Source: Dryomyza anilis (taxonomy: Eukaryota; Arthropoda; Insecta; Diptera; Dryomyzidae). Taken from it: a stretch of 64,000 nucleotides of DNA. The notes under the pieces are model-generated. The model was not told where the DNA came from and ran no database searches. It was given only the letters and a program-made list of their open reading frames with translations. The stretch is from positions 84,919,679 to 84,983,678 of the forward strand of contig OX638134.1 of assembly GCA_951804985.1 (NCBI GenBank). Direction: 5' to 3'. Below, in pieces: positions 12,825 to 25,393 of this stretch (the stretch's first letter is position 1; every line of letters starts with the position of its first letter). The position numbers and the translations under genes are program-made.

Positions 12825-13275
12825 TTATTAATATTGCTTAAAAGTTACCATGTTTAGTTGTATTCTAATAATATGTAACGTAAAACTCGTCTTTTTTTTA
12901 ATGTACAATAAATTTTTACCTTAAACTGTTTATGTTAGTAGATATTTTTAAAATGTCGACTAAAAGTATGAAATAACAACTATTGATATTGTATTTTACT
13001 ATCGCCAATTATTGGAGGATTTGCTGCATTTGATTAAATTATTGCTACCCAAAAGTATGCAATTATTATAGAACAAGTTCGCACATAACAAAAAATATGC
13101 AATAATTAATGAATGTTGTTTGTTATAGAGTTTTTGCCTCAGAGTATGCAATTATTTGCAAATATCGATGCTTTTTAGCAAATAACAATTATGGAGGGTT
13201 TTATTAAATTTCGGTAACCAAAAGTATGCAATGTTTTTAGTGAAACCTTGTAATTGGCCTTGAGTATCCAATAAT

Positions 13276-14882
13276 TTAATAATTTTTAAATTACTAACTA
13301 AAATAATTAAATTAAATTTAGACAAATTTATACATACAGCAATTTACATAACTAAAACTATCAGACAAAAAAAATACACACACATTTCCTGTAAAAATAA
13401 AATTTCAAAAAAAATGTAAAAACTGAAAACACAACAAAATTGCATTACTGACAATGACAAACTTTGGCAAATGTAAATGAAAACATTGTTAAATCAAAAA
13501 TAAATATCAGTACAACAAAAAAACAATGCTAGTGCATCGGAATGAAACGAAACGGAAGCGTAGAGCAGCGGAATTCCGCAATGAAAAAAAGTCAAAATGT
13601 TGATAAAGTTTATCGTATTTTGCGCATTAAATTTGTTGTTAAGCCTTTGTTTTAAGACTTTAATTTGGTTTGCAATTTAAAGACTGAAGCGATAAAAACG
13701 CTTTTGCAAACTATATAAAGTCTTATATATGGAGTAAAAAAATTTAAATAAATTAATGCAAAAATTAAATAAATTAATACAATAAAATATTTAAAGAAGT
13801 TTTAGCAAAAACAAAAAGGTTTAAATAGTTGGCATAGAATTCAAACAAATAATAACAATAAATAATGCAATGTTTTCGTTATTACAAAGTTACTTCTGCT
13901 GCCGTTGTTGCAAATAGTTGCACAACACAATCATTTGAATTGCAAATTAAACAAAGTAACGTAAGAAGAATTTTATTTTTTCGTTCGGTATTCCTTTTCA
14001 CAAGGCCCAGTTAGAATTTCAGCAAACTGATATTTGTTTTTAAAATATATACATTGAAATGGGTTAAATAAATGCTAGACATTGTGTGGTGTTTGCATTA
14101 TGGAATATGTAAACGCGATAAGAAATTGCGTAACTTTTACGAATTAAAACTCTTTCGAGTTTATGGAAAATTCAATTCTACGAATTACGTGGTGGCTATT
14201 GCAACGACGACGTAACGATAAGAAAACGTTATTATTCCAAAATTAGAATACAAATAAAATGTTGTTAGAAACAGAAAACATTTATATAATTTGTCACGTT
14301 TTTGGTTATTTTTCTTGTTATAAAAACAAAAGTACATCAACAACAGTGGAAGGAAAACGTGGTTTTATTAAATGCATTTTAAATACAGCTTATGTAATAT
14401 GAATAATGTAAAAAATAAACGAATTATGTCACACAGTTTTTAGTATGAACATTATATAGGGATAGAATATAATAAATTTTTTCTGTCATAAAATGTCACA
14501 GATTTTGTATTCTCTAATTTTGCCTTAAATTGAAATAAATTTTATTTTAGTAAAAAAATATTTTTCGCGTTAGAAAACAAATGTAATAATTAGTGTCGAA
14601 ATTGCGGATTACGTGATACGCACATCGAATTCCGCACAAATGCAAGAACAAGACATAGTAGCCCTGTTCTTGAAGCGTCATGCTTGTTCTTGCATCAAAA
14701 TGTCAATATTATTCTTGCAAAAAACTTCAGCACTAATCATGAACTGTCATAAAATTGGGGGTGACATTTTAAAGAAGTATTTTTAACATTTTTCTGTACC
14801 AAATAATAAAGTTTTCTTCTTTGTCAACTTTCAGATAATTTCGAAAACATTTATTTCCGTATGTATTCGATATCGTTTCTAT
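13276..14882. other. AT-rich non-coding stretch
   Basis: No gene, element end or tandem repeat stands out. A short inverted pair of GAACAAG-type words lies at 14640-14700. Confidence 0.4.
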
Positions 14883-15280
14883 TAGAGCTGTGCGATTAAT
14901 CAATTAATCAAAATATTGATTAATCATAAACCTGATTAATTGATTAATCAAACAGAAACTCTGATTAATCATAGCCCTGATTAATGTGAATATTTTGTCA
15001 ACTTTAATCAAGTGAACATTTATTTTTAAAATAATTACAAAAATAAAAGAAAGTGTTTTAAATGTTCAAAAACCCTATAGTAAATTATTTTTAAATATTT
15101 CGCGAAGAAGAAACCAATTAATCATAAATTCGATTAATCAAAATGCTGATAAGTCACAATTCTGATTAATCAAAATTATGATTAATTGATTAATCAATGT
15201 TCTTATTAATAAAAAATTTTGATTAATCAATTTATCGGAAATTTGATTAATCAAGAAATTTGATTAATCGCACAGCAATA
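14883..15280. mobile_element. hAT-type MITE with GATTAATC subrepeats
   Basis: An exact 8-bp duplication GTTTCTAT (14875-14882 and 15281-15288) brackets a 398-bp unit. The ends read TAGAGCTGTGCGATTAATC on the left and, in reverse complement, TATTGCTGTGCGATTAATC on the right. The 8-bp target duplication and the TAG-G-TGTGCG type of end are hAT hallmarks. The interior contains many copies of the palindrome GATTAATC, either end spaced as subterminal repeats. There is no transposase frame. Confidence 0.82.
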
Positions 15281-15395
15281 GTTTCTATAATTAAAATATA
15301 TTTTATACTAGCAGTTAGACAAATAAATTGTATTTTATTGAATTAGAAATCACTTGTATAGAACATTTTTGTAAATAGGTTTATTGATTTATTAA

Positions 15396-16247
15396 CCCTT
15401 AAAAGCCTGACTTTTTTTTTGAGCTGAAAAAAATTTATGTTATAGAACTCGCGATTCTAGACAACGTTTGTTCTACGACTTTGCTCATAGGTGTTACTTA
15501 CTTGTACCAGATCAAAAATTCCTCGTTGGTTTCTTGAGGAACCACTGGGCACCCGGACTTCAAAATTGAAAAAGTGAATTTTGTACTCAAATATTTTTAA
15601 AACAAAAGTCAAGAAATTTTATTATGAAAAATCGTGGAAAATGTAAAAAAAAAGCATAAAAGTATGAATATTTGTGGTTTGTTTTGATGAAATAGTTATT
15701 TTTTATGAATTCACTCCGGCCATTGTTATGTCATATTCACACCATTTATTTCCAAGCACTTATTCTGTTCGAAAATCAGGAATTATGTATACATAATATA
15801 CAAACTATATAGTTTGTAAACAACAAACTTAAAAAAAAACATTAAAAAACGATTCACATATGCTCAATTTTTAACTTCCGATGTCTGATGGTTCCGCAAA
15901 GAACCAACCAAAAATTCGACAAAATCTACTAAAATAAAGAATTACATTTATTTCAAACACTCACAATAGCTACTAGATACTTCAGCGATCACGACAATAT
16001 TTTTTTCAGCTTCGATTTCGACAAGTTCACCACATTAATATTTTTTTGAAAGTACGCAATTTTACAAAAGTTAATTTTCTTGAGGTTGGTTGACTATAGT
16101 GGACATACAGTCAGCAAATGAAGTTCCAAACGTAAATCTGCGTAAACTGTGGCGCTTGGATCAATAAACATTTTAAAAGTCGAAACGTGAAGATTAAATA
16201 AAATTCGTTGAACAAAGTTTGGATTTTCATCCGTGGGCATTTAAGGG
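15396..16247. mobile_element. piggyBac-type non-autonomous element
   Basis: The unit is flanked by TTAA on both sides (15392-15395 and 16248-16251). It begins CCCTTAAAAGCC and ends GGCATTTAAGGG after one intervening G, so the termini are inverted repeats starting CCCTTAAA. TTAA target sites and CCYT ends are the hallmarks of piggyBac. The 852-bp interior has no long frame. A segment near 15556 (CACCCGGACTTCAAAATTG) recurs near 27415, so fragments of the family are elsewhere in the window. Confidence 0.75.
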
Positions 16248-16259
16248 TTAAATGCGATT

Positions 16260-17560
16260 TCTGTAATACATAAACGTTGATATTGATTTTTTAAATACGA
16301 TATTAATAATACCTAAATATTCTCAGTATTTTTTGTGATAATGCAGATTACGATACACTAACGTTTAGAATATAAATTATACAAGGAGTAAAACATGTTC
16401 GTAAATACAATTTTTCAATTCCTAAAAATCAAATTACAAACATTGATACAGATTTTAGAATAAATCGATTTTCTTAAACACGGTTTTTGTAATACCCAAT
16501 ATAAAGATTGTGCTTAATTACGATTTGGTCATATGAATGCAACAATGTCTGTAGATAAAAATTCATTTATACGAATTCTTTCATGCTTATTTTCTGCAAT
16601 TAAATTAAGTAATAGGAAATTTTAAAATAAATTTAATACCATCTAGAATTCGATGTTATAAATACAAAATATTCGTATTTCGATCAGGTAAAGTTATGTG
16701 ACAGAAATTTAATATTTGCATTCGTAAAAGTAATCGGTACAGAATTTCTTTATTCGAACTCTGTAATAGGATATTTTAATATTAAAAAATAATTCGCAGA
16801 ATACAAATTTTAAGTAACCAACAAGTATCAACTTTCAAAATGGTATTATAATTGAAATTCCATAAAATTTGATTTTTTACTATTCTAGAATTTGATTTCA
16901 TAAAAGGGTTTTTCAACAGGGACGCTACAAAAGTAGAGCGACAGGGACAGCAAACGACACCATATTTCTTGCCGCTCTTTTGACATTTCTCTTCAGTAAG
17001 GTTTGCCATTTCATGATGGAAAGATATACGAATTCGAATTTCGGTAGTAAATTTTAATAATTTCGACTCGTTGTTGGCTCGTATATCTTTCCATCATGAA
17101 ATGGCAAACCTTACTGAAGAGAAATGTCAAAAGAGCGGAAAAAAATATGGCGGGAAAAACCCTTGAAAAAAAATTTTGTAGCGCTCTTATTGAAAAACCC
17201 TTTACAAATTATTCGTATTTCAAACGAATTTAATCCGTTAAAATTATGTGGAACAAGTATAAAGTTTGAATCGTACCAAATTTCAGCAGTTATCGATGTT
17301 ATCGAAGTTATCGATGCACAATATCTGTATACGAATTCTGTAATAGGAAATTTCAAAATTCAAAAAGTATTCGTAGAATACAAATTTGAATAAACCAGCA
17401 TGTTACAACTTTTCGAAACGTATTAAAATTTGAATACTATCGAATTTACTTTTTTGCTGTTTCATAATACGATTTTTCAATATAAAATATTCGTATTTCA
17501 AACGAATTCAAACTGTTAGTGTTCTGAAATAATTTTAATAATTGAATTTCTATGGAAAAT
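16260..17560. repeat. diverged tandem repeat, unit about 260-280 bp
   Basis: Three or more diverged units can be aligned by eye by shared landmarks: ATTCGTATTTC near 16671, 17212 and 17488, CTGTAATAGGA near 16762 and 17337, and AGAATACAAATTT near 16798 and 17375. The foldback element at 16.9-17.2 kb inserted between units. Open frames here are short and shared with the repeat. Confidence 0.5.
16903..17203. mobile_element. foldback MITE with 59-bp perfect inner palindrome
   Basis: The outer ends are AAAGGGTTTTTCAA and its reverse complement. Inner arms at 16973-17031 and 17079-17137 are perfect reverse complements over 59 bp, separated by 47 bp (GAATTTCGGTAGTAAATTTT region). The outer part of the left arm (CAGGGACGCTACAAAAGT) differs from the right but matches the copy at 25.17-25.39 kb, so the two arms were shuffled. 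No coding capacity. Confidence 0.8.
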
Positions 17561-19294
17561 GAATTTTCAAGCATTCGTACATATAAAATGGCTATGCAAA
17601 TAATATGAAACAAAATTTCCAAAAAATCCTGGAATTTCTCAACTATGACAATAGCGTAGTAATGCGTACCAAACGCATACAAATCAGAATAACTAAGTAA
17701 CACCATAAATAAAAAGTAAAAAAAAAACTTAGGACGTTCGAAATAAAGAAGCATGATGGTCAAAAAGGTTCAAGCATGACAGACGTACACTCCTTCGTGT
17801 CTGCATGACGTTGACCCTAAAAAAATCGACGATGGCTGCACTTGAATGAGAAACCCTACTTTGTGGCAGGAAGTAGATACAAGTGCGAAATGGTAATACA
17901 CAAAAAATAACAGGTCATGTACGAAAAAACAACCATAGAATGGTAATTTATTTGACCGAGACCAAAAACAAAAACCCAAAAAACAGCAATAACAAAAAAA
18001 GAAGGAAAAAAGGCAGCTGCAACAGCTGCTCAAGTGTAGAAACACATTGTAGATGAGGCAGAAGTGCCGGCTTAAGGAGTAAAAGACATGGAACAAGACA
18101 AATTACAAGCAGCACCAAAAGTTGTAGTTGTGAAAAAGGATTTGTTGCTGGTACGCCTGAATCAATAAGCTGGCAGCAACAACAATGAGACGAAAAAGAA
18201 GAAGAAGAGAAGCAAAAATGATAAATTTTAGAAACTGCAGCTTATGAACGCAACAGGTAACTAAGGCAACAGACAGACACAACAACAATGAAGGCATAAC
18301 TATTACTAAATACGGGGGCCAACCAAGCGATATGTTTGCCAAAAGGATGAGTCTCAGATTTCCTTGTTGCAGCCGACGGACGGACGGACGGGCGGATGGA
18401 CGAACGAACGAACAACATGTTGCCAGCCAGTCAGCCAGAGTTCATGTCGCTGCAAGTTGGCGAACCAGTTGTTGCAGGAAATCGTGAAACGTGATGCATA
18501 CTAAAACGTAAAACAATACAAAATGCAAAAAAATGAAAAGAAAAAGTAAAAAATAACAGAATAAGTGGAAAAATAAATGCTGTTGATGATGATATAAAAC
18601 AAAAAAAGAATTTATAGAGAAAACTAAACAAAACATTTTTTTTTTTAAATAGTTGATGGAAATGTTAGCAAAGGTCTTTAACGCCCTATTATGAAAAAGA
18701 AGAAACAACTATAAAAATTGTATACGGCACATAAATCACAAAACAAAATGATTAACAATAAGACTTAACATGTTGGTTACCGTACACGGATTATAAATTA
18801 TTGTGTGTGGGATGAACGAACTGCTGTCGAAGTATATAATGGGAAAAACAGTATAGAAGAGATAATCACAGCTTATTATGTTCCATTGAATTTAGTTGTG
18901 AATGCAGAAAAATAATTCTAAGCAGCAAAGAAAAACAATAAACGTGATATATTATTTTGTTTTAGGTAGAAAGAAATCATTTTCCATGGAACTATAATCG
19001 TTAGAAACACAAATGCAGCAAAGTTAGAGTAGGGTTATTGGAAAAAAAGAGGCGGAAACAATACTTAAACGAATAACTGGAATATTTCTTTTTAAATGCA
19101 AGTGCAGTGAGTTTGATCTATGATACTGGTTGTTTAATGTAGTTGAAGAAACTATTAATGTTTATAATAAGCTAAAATATAAAAAAAAAAATACTACTCA
19201 ACAGGATTTTTGCTTTGGGTATGCTATACATCATTTCTATATAATTAAAAGAAACGTTTTGCATACAAAATTTCAGCCTTTTTCAGTCACCACC
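17561..19294. other. non-coding DNA
   Basis: A- and purine-rich DNA with several minus-strand open frames of low complexity (F, C and S rich) that lack start or splice context. No element ends were recognised apart from the short microsatellite listed separately. Confidence 0.4.
18373..18414. repeat. GGAC/GAAC tetranucleotide microsatellite
   Basis: Imperfect tandem run of GGAC units passing into GAAC units. Confidence 0.85.
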
Positions 19295-20562
19295 AAATGT
19301 CCATTTCGGGGAAGTGTCCATTTCGGGGAAATGTCCAGTTCGGGGAAATGTACATTTCGGGGAAGTGTCCATTTCGGGGAAATGTCTATTTCGGGAAAAT
19401 GTCCATTTCGGAGAAATGTCCATTTCGGGAGTGTCCATTTCGGGGAAATGTCCATTTCGGGGAAATGTCCATTTCGGGGAAATGTCCATTTCGGGGAACT
19501 ATCCATTTCGGGGATGTGTACATTTCGGGGATGTGTACATTTCGGGGATGTGTACATTTCGGGAAAGTGTTAATTTCGGGGAAGAGTCCATTTCGGGGAA
19601 TTGTCCATTTCGGGAAAATGTCCATTTCGGAGAAAATTTCAATTTCGGGGAAATGTCAATTTCGGAGAAGTGTCTATTTCGGGGATGTGTCCATTTCGGG
19701 GAGGTATCCATTTCGGGGATGTGTCCATTTCGGGGAAGTTGCATTTTCGGGAAGTATCCATTTCGGGGAAGAGTCCATTTCGGGGAAATGTCCATTTCGG
19801 CGAAATGTCCATTTCGAGGATGTGTCCATTTCGGGGAAATGTCTATTTCGGGAAAATGTCCATTTCGGGGAGTGTCCATTTCGGGGTAATGTCCATTTCG
19901 GGGAACTATCCATTTCGGGGAAGTGTTAATTTCGGGGAAGAGTCCATTTCGGGGAATTGTCCATTTCGGGAAAATGTCCATTTCGGGGAAATGTCCATTT
20001 CGGAGAAGTGTTCATTTCGGGGAAGAATCCATTTCGGGGAAGTGTCCATTTCGGGGATGTGTCCATTTCGGTGAAATGACCATTTCGGTGAAATGTCCAT
20101 TTCGGGGAAGTATCCATTTCGGGGATGTGTCCATTTCGGGGAAGTGGCGATTTCGGGAAGTTTCCATTTCGGGGAATTGTCCATTTCGGGAAAATGTCCA
20201 TTTCGGGAAAATGTCCATTTCGGGGAAATCTCTATTTCGGGGAAGTGTCAATTTCGGGGATGTGTCCATTTCGGGAAAATGTCCATTTCGGGGAAATCTC
20301 TATTTCGGGGAAGTGTCAATTTCGGGGATGTGTCCATTTCGGGGAAATGTTCATTTCAGGGAAGTGGCAATTTCGGGAAGTATCCTTTTCGGTGAAGTGT
20401 TCATTTCGGGGAAGTGTTCATTTCGGGGAAGAGTCCATATCGGGGAATTGTCCATTTCGGGAAAATGTCAATTTCGCGGAAATGTCCATTCGGGGAAGTG
20501 TCCAATTCAGGGAAATGGCTTCGGGGAAATGTCGTTCGGGGAAATGGCTTTCGATGAAATGT
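19295..20562. repeat. 17-bp minisatellite, about 75 units
   Basis: The tandem unit is GTCCATTTCGGGGAAAT. Units differ mainly at the bases before and after GTCC (AAGT, GATGT, AACT, ATGT) and by single-base losses. A 17-bp unit shifts frame every copy, so translation repeats every 51 bp (17 residues, CPFRGNVHFGEMSISGK on plus). The unit has no stop in any phase on either strand, so overlapping frames up to 221 codons arise on both strands. They are repeat artefacts. Confidence 0.97.
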
Positions 20563-23500
20563 ACATGAACCGATTATATAGTACATAACACAAATTAACA
20601 ATCAAAACAATAACAAAAACTTAAAAAAAAGTGTAAATTAGGTATACAATTTTCTAAAAAAAAAACAGAAAATGCAGTTGAAATCAGCACACTCAAGTTA
20701 TATAGATATGATGTAATATTTTTCTCGTAAAATTCAATAACCATCAATGCTTGACAGCATTATTTAAGGGGTCACATAAGTGAAAAAACAAAACAAATTG
20801 GTTGAGTGCTCAATTCTATTTAACTTTTTATATATAAAAAATTAAACGATAACCTAAAAGAAAACCACTAAAAATTATTGACAAAGAGTTGTACGTATGA
20901 CCTAAATTATGACCCGATATAAGATGACCCAATAAAATATGTATAAAAGCCTGCTTTATCAAGACAAAAGTTTTTAGAAGCCATGCATAAAAAGCATTTA
21001 TAATAGTTGTAGAAAGCACAACAAAAAAATAAGAATGCTGGCAAACATAACTGCAAAAAATCCAAATACAAATATTTAGAAAGACATAAAAAGTATAAGA
21101 AATTGCAAAAGCGACGCACAAAATATTTACCTGACACTGACCTGAATTTAATGGGAATATAAATATTCTTTATTTCTTCAACTGCTGATTACTTTGGCAT
21201 ATTTTGCATTCAGTTATGCATTTAATACCTTGCCGAGAAAATACTTCTGTCTCTATTTTATCGCTATTACTGAAAAAGACAGTATTCGAAAAATGCCAAG
21301 AATGAATATCGAACACAAAAGGAATGTTTAATGCTTGAGAATTAACAGCAACAACAAGAAAAAGACAAAAAAACTGAAGAAATGAGATACTACTTAAAGA
21401 GGATAACGACGAAGAGCAGTGCTGCAAGTGACAGGTAAAATAAATAGACAATTTATAGAAGTCAATGATGGCAGCAAAAATACAAAAAAAAACAATACTA
21501 GAAGTTGAAGAAAAAACTATTAGGAACTTCTATAGAAAATAGTTATTAATCAATTTGTCAAAAATAAGAAACTACTTAATTTGACATTTTGATAGTTTTT
21601 TATTAAATTGAAAATTTACACTAGACTTATTTTTTTTTCTTCGGTTATAACATACATTAATTCAAAAAAAAATCGATTATGTTGGAAATTAAAATTTATG
21701 AGAAACATTTGAAATCATTTTTATATAACTAAAGTTTTCTGATTTTGATTGATTACTCAGTTTTTTTTATAACACGTAACGTTTTTAAGAAAATTGCAAT
21801 TCAAATTTCAATACACTTTTAGTCACAGTTTAGAATAAAAATTATAGATCTATACACAGGTAATTTTCCAAAAATCTTTAAGAACTATTTTTATTTAAAT
21901 TGTCAAGGTAAATTTGAATATATAAAGAAATGCCATTATTCCAATTATTTTTTAAGATATTTGAATCTAAACTCTAAAAATTTTTAATTTTTTGATACTA
22001 TTTTGTCCATATTTTTTTTGTTTACAGTTGTTTTGAACAAAGTCAAAACTAATGCTCAAAATTACAAACTCTCTTGGTATTCGTTTGAAATTTTCTTTTT
22101 TTTCATAAGAGCTTAAATTGTAAAAAAAATGGTTAAAAAAAAACGTTTTCGAATGCAGTTTTATATTTCTTAAAAACTATATGAAATATTGTCATTATTT
22201 TAAATACTAAAATTAGTTTTAGCAATTTAATGAAAAATTGCATTCAAAGTTATTTAACAAAACATTTTTGTAAAGTTTTATAATTTTATAATTCAATAAA
22301 GTGGCTGCAAAAAGATTAAAAATTTGAATTGCGATTTTCTAAAAAAAAACGTTATGTGATTGATTAAACTGAGTATGCTGTTAAAATCAGCACTTTTAAA
22401 TTATATAGAAATAATGTATGGAAGAATTAGGCTTTTTAGTTTCGGCATAATCACGACCTAAACATGTTGGTCTTGAGCTATGCCAAAGAAAAATCATTGA
22501 TCTGTTCCCCATAATGAGAATACAATTTAGAATTTAAAAAAAGTATTTTACTAATTAAACTTAAAACGCCATTCTTATTTAAATTGGCATATTAAATTTG
22601 AAATATATCGTCGTTGTAGAACGAAAATTCACCAAATACATTTTTATGAAAAACTTAAATTTCGAGTTTGTTGATTAATATTATAAAAAGTAATTGATGC
22701 ATTTTTAAAGTTGAAATATCAATTGATAGATTTAAATTTTCTTATCATGTGGTAAAATAATGGAGATAATCAATTAAAAATTGACAGATATATTAAGATT
22801 TTTGTAAATGAATATTTGGAATTTTGAAAATGTATTTGTTGACTTTTCGTTCTACAACGACGATATGAAAAATTCCAATTTATTGTTCGAGATATTTAAA
22901 TCTAAACATTTGATTTTTTCAAACTATTTCCGATTTTTTTTTTTAGTATTTAAGATCTTGAACTCGACAATACTAGGGTTATCAAGGAAAATATATTCAA
23001 CAATCTATCCAAAATAATTTCTACTAGTTTTTGTAGAGTATGATATTTTGTATTTATTATAAATATAAAAACTACACAAGAGAGCTATACAGAGTTTATA
23101 AAGTGCACAATTATTCATATGCAAATTAGTTAAAAAGCACCATAATTCAAATATCGGAAATGTGTTTTTTTATTTTTTAGTTTATTTGTTATTTTTCAAG
23201 TATCGTGTGAAGTTGTAAATTGTAGCCCCTCCCTCCGTTTACGCATCACTTGTAATAAACTTAAGTGCAAAAGTTTTTCGCAAAAAAAAAAAACAAATAG
23301 CAGCCTCAACGGAAAGAACTACGGCAAACAGTCTACAAAGAAATATGTTGCAAAGTAGTAAAAGGTTGCAAAATAGTTTGAATTACTACGCTGACAGCAG
23401 GAAATAAAGCGATGAAACGGAATGCGTTGGGATTGAGATTGAATTGAATTGTAGAACAAAGCCACAGGCGGCGGCTGTATGACATTTCGTTGTAAACATG

Positions 23501-24049
23501 AACGTGTTAATTTTTGCAGTGAAGATGTTTTTAAGTTGTCGACTTACATTTGGAAATTGGGGTGTTGTGTGGATTTGAAAATAACAAGTTGTACAAAGTT
23601 TTTGTATTATTCACTTTTGAATTACTTGGCGTAAAAGAGTATATAATGCAGTTGCATGTTTTTGACACATTCATCGCATAATTCACAAATGTATTTTAAT
23701 GAATTTCAAAATTTTTACATTTTCTTATTCATATATTTGAATGTTACAGCTGTATATATTTACTGCATCGCATAAGAACAGTTTATAAAATTTTTCTTAA
23801 CGAAAGAAAATATTTTAAAAGTTTTTCACACATGAGAAAAATTGTTGATGATAATCCTATCAACAACTATCGAATTTTGTTTGATGTGTAACATGATTTT
23901 TGTTTCCATGTTAGGTTTTAACTTGTATTTTATATTGAGAACAGTTTTAGAAGTGACAAAGAAAAAATGTTTCTGGGACTGTAAAGAATTGTTTCGGCGG
24001 GAAATGGTACTGGAAAGTATAATCACGGAAAAATTGTATAGAGAATGAA
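20563..24049. other. AT-rich non-coding stretch
   Basis: About 3.5 kb without a supported gene. Short AT-rich frames (for example near 22.8-23.0 kb) lack start or splice context. A slightly GC-richer patch at 23.22-23.58 kb shows nothing specific. Confidence 0.45.
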
Positions 24050-24612
24050 TTGTCTCGGGTACAATGAACTCAGGGATGAAATTTTTAGGGTAAATAGCTA
24101 TTTCAGGGAAGAATTATCCGAGTAAAAGTTGTCTCCGGTAGAGATTGCAGGTAGGAATTGTTTTGCGGATCACTTGTCTGGGGAAAGAATCGTCTCGGGG
24201 AAGAATTTTCCCGGTGAAAATATTTTTTCCGTGGAAGAATTATTGCGAGAAATGTGTCTCAGGGGAGAATTGTATCGGGGACAAAATTCCGGAATAAATT
24301 TTTGAAGACTTGACTCTTTGCGAAATATTTCCCGGGGAATCTGCGGATGTAAACAATTATTTCGAGGGTAAGATTGTTCTGGAAAGACTTGTGAAGTAAA
24401 ATAATGGTCTGGAGAAGACATTTCTTGGGAAAAATATTGTCCGGGGCAGAAATTTCTGTGGGCAAAATTGTTTCGGGGAATGGTTTTATTTATTTAAAAA
24501 AACATTTAAAGCTAACAACAAAAATGCAGTTAGTTTCTCGGAGAAAAATTAACAGGATGAAATGTTTAGGGGAGGACTTGTCTCATGGAACAGTTATCAG
24601 CGGAAATAACTA

Positions 24613-25041
24613 CCCTAATAGAAATTTGCCCGATGCGCCATCGGGAAATGATCGGATTTTCGTTGGGTAAGCCCTATTAGAGAAAATATGATCATTGCCT
24701 TTGCATGCCCTTATCATGCTTACCATAACAGGGTTTACATTATCTAAACAGTCAATGTTCCCGACCATAGCTACATTATTTGTTCCTCATAACGAAATTA
24801 GCATCAGACATTGATCGAGATTAATGAGAGAAACCCTATTATGCTCGGGCTCAGACAAGGCAATTGTCGGGCAAATATTAAAATGGGGAATTGCCCAATC
24901 AGTACATGATCATGGCCTGAGGTCAATACATGATCAGGACACTGCGTTATAAGGACATTATGGGCCTCGTCATATCCCGATCACCTCAAATAATGACATG
25001 ATCACTTCATGACCATGGCCCTACCAAAATTTCTACTAGGG
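24613..25041. mobile_element. TA-flanked MITE with CCCTARTAGAAATTT ends
   Basis: The left end TA|CCCTAATAGAAATTTG and the right end CAAAATTTCTACTAGGG|TA form inverted termini of about 16 bp with a 2-bp TA duplication. The 429-bp interior contains repeated ATGATCA and palindromic CATGATCATG words and no gene. It is inserted in the 24-25.8 kb minisatellite. Confidence 0.7.
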
Positions 25042-25165
25042 TATCTCGAGGAAGTCAATCGTCATGTAAATGTTGACCAAACCTTTCACCGGGTATTTCC
25101 GGTGAAAGGTTGTCGCGGGGAACATATTTCCGGTGCAGATTTATCTCGGGAATGAATTGTCTCCG

Positions 25166-25393
25166 ATATACGAATTCGAATTTCGGTAGTAAATTTTAAT
25201 AATTTCGACTCGTTGTTGGCTCGTATATTTTACCATCATGAAATGGCAAACCTTACTGAAGAGAAATGTCAAAAAAGCTGCAAGAAATATGGCGTCGTTT
25301 GCTGTCCCTGTCGCTCTACTTTTGTAGCGTCCCTGTTGAAAAACTCTTGAAAAAAAACTTTTGTAGCGCTCTTATTGAAAAACCCTTTATAAG
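25166..25393 (+). mobile_element. second, one-sided copy of the foldback MITE
   Basis: This copy starts in the shared spacer (TACGAATTCGAATTTCGGT) and carries one arm, ending TTGAAAAACCCT. It contains two successive end-like segments, TTTTGTAGCGTCCCTGTTG and TTTTGTAGCGCTCTTATTG. It matches the 16.9-17.2 kb element closely but lacks the opposite arm. Confidence 0.75.

Larger units (their letters stand above)
11080..13275. repeat. dispersed AAAAGTATGCAAT motif cluster
   Basis: At least ten diverged copies of a word close to TAAAAGTATGCAATTATTT occur at about 11083, 11120, 11203, 11328, 11369, 12960, 13050, 13092, 13140, 13218 and 13260. Spacing is irregular, from 40 to 130 bp. The Helitron at 12.18-12.82 kb lies within the cluster and separates its two halves. 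It could be an old degenerate repeat or a cluster of POU/homeodomain-type sites (ATGCAAT); the sequence alone does not decide. Confidence 0.5.

Noticed and set aside
19273..20601. Overlapping frames of up to 221 codons on both strands
   Set aside because: All derive from the stop-free 17-bp unit; no start context, codon bias or domain.
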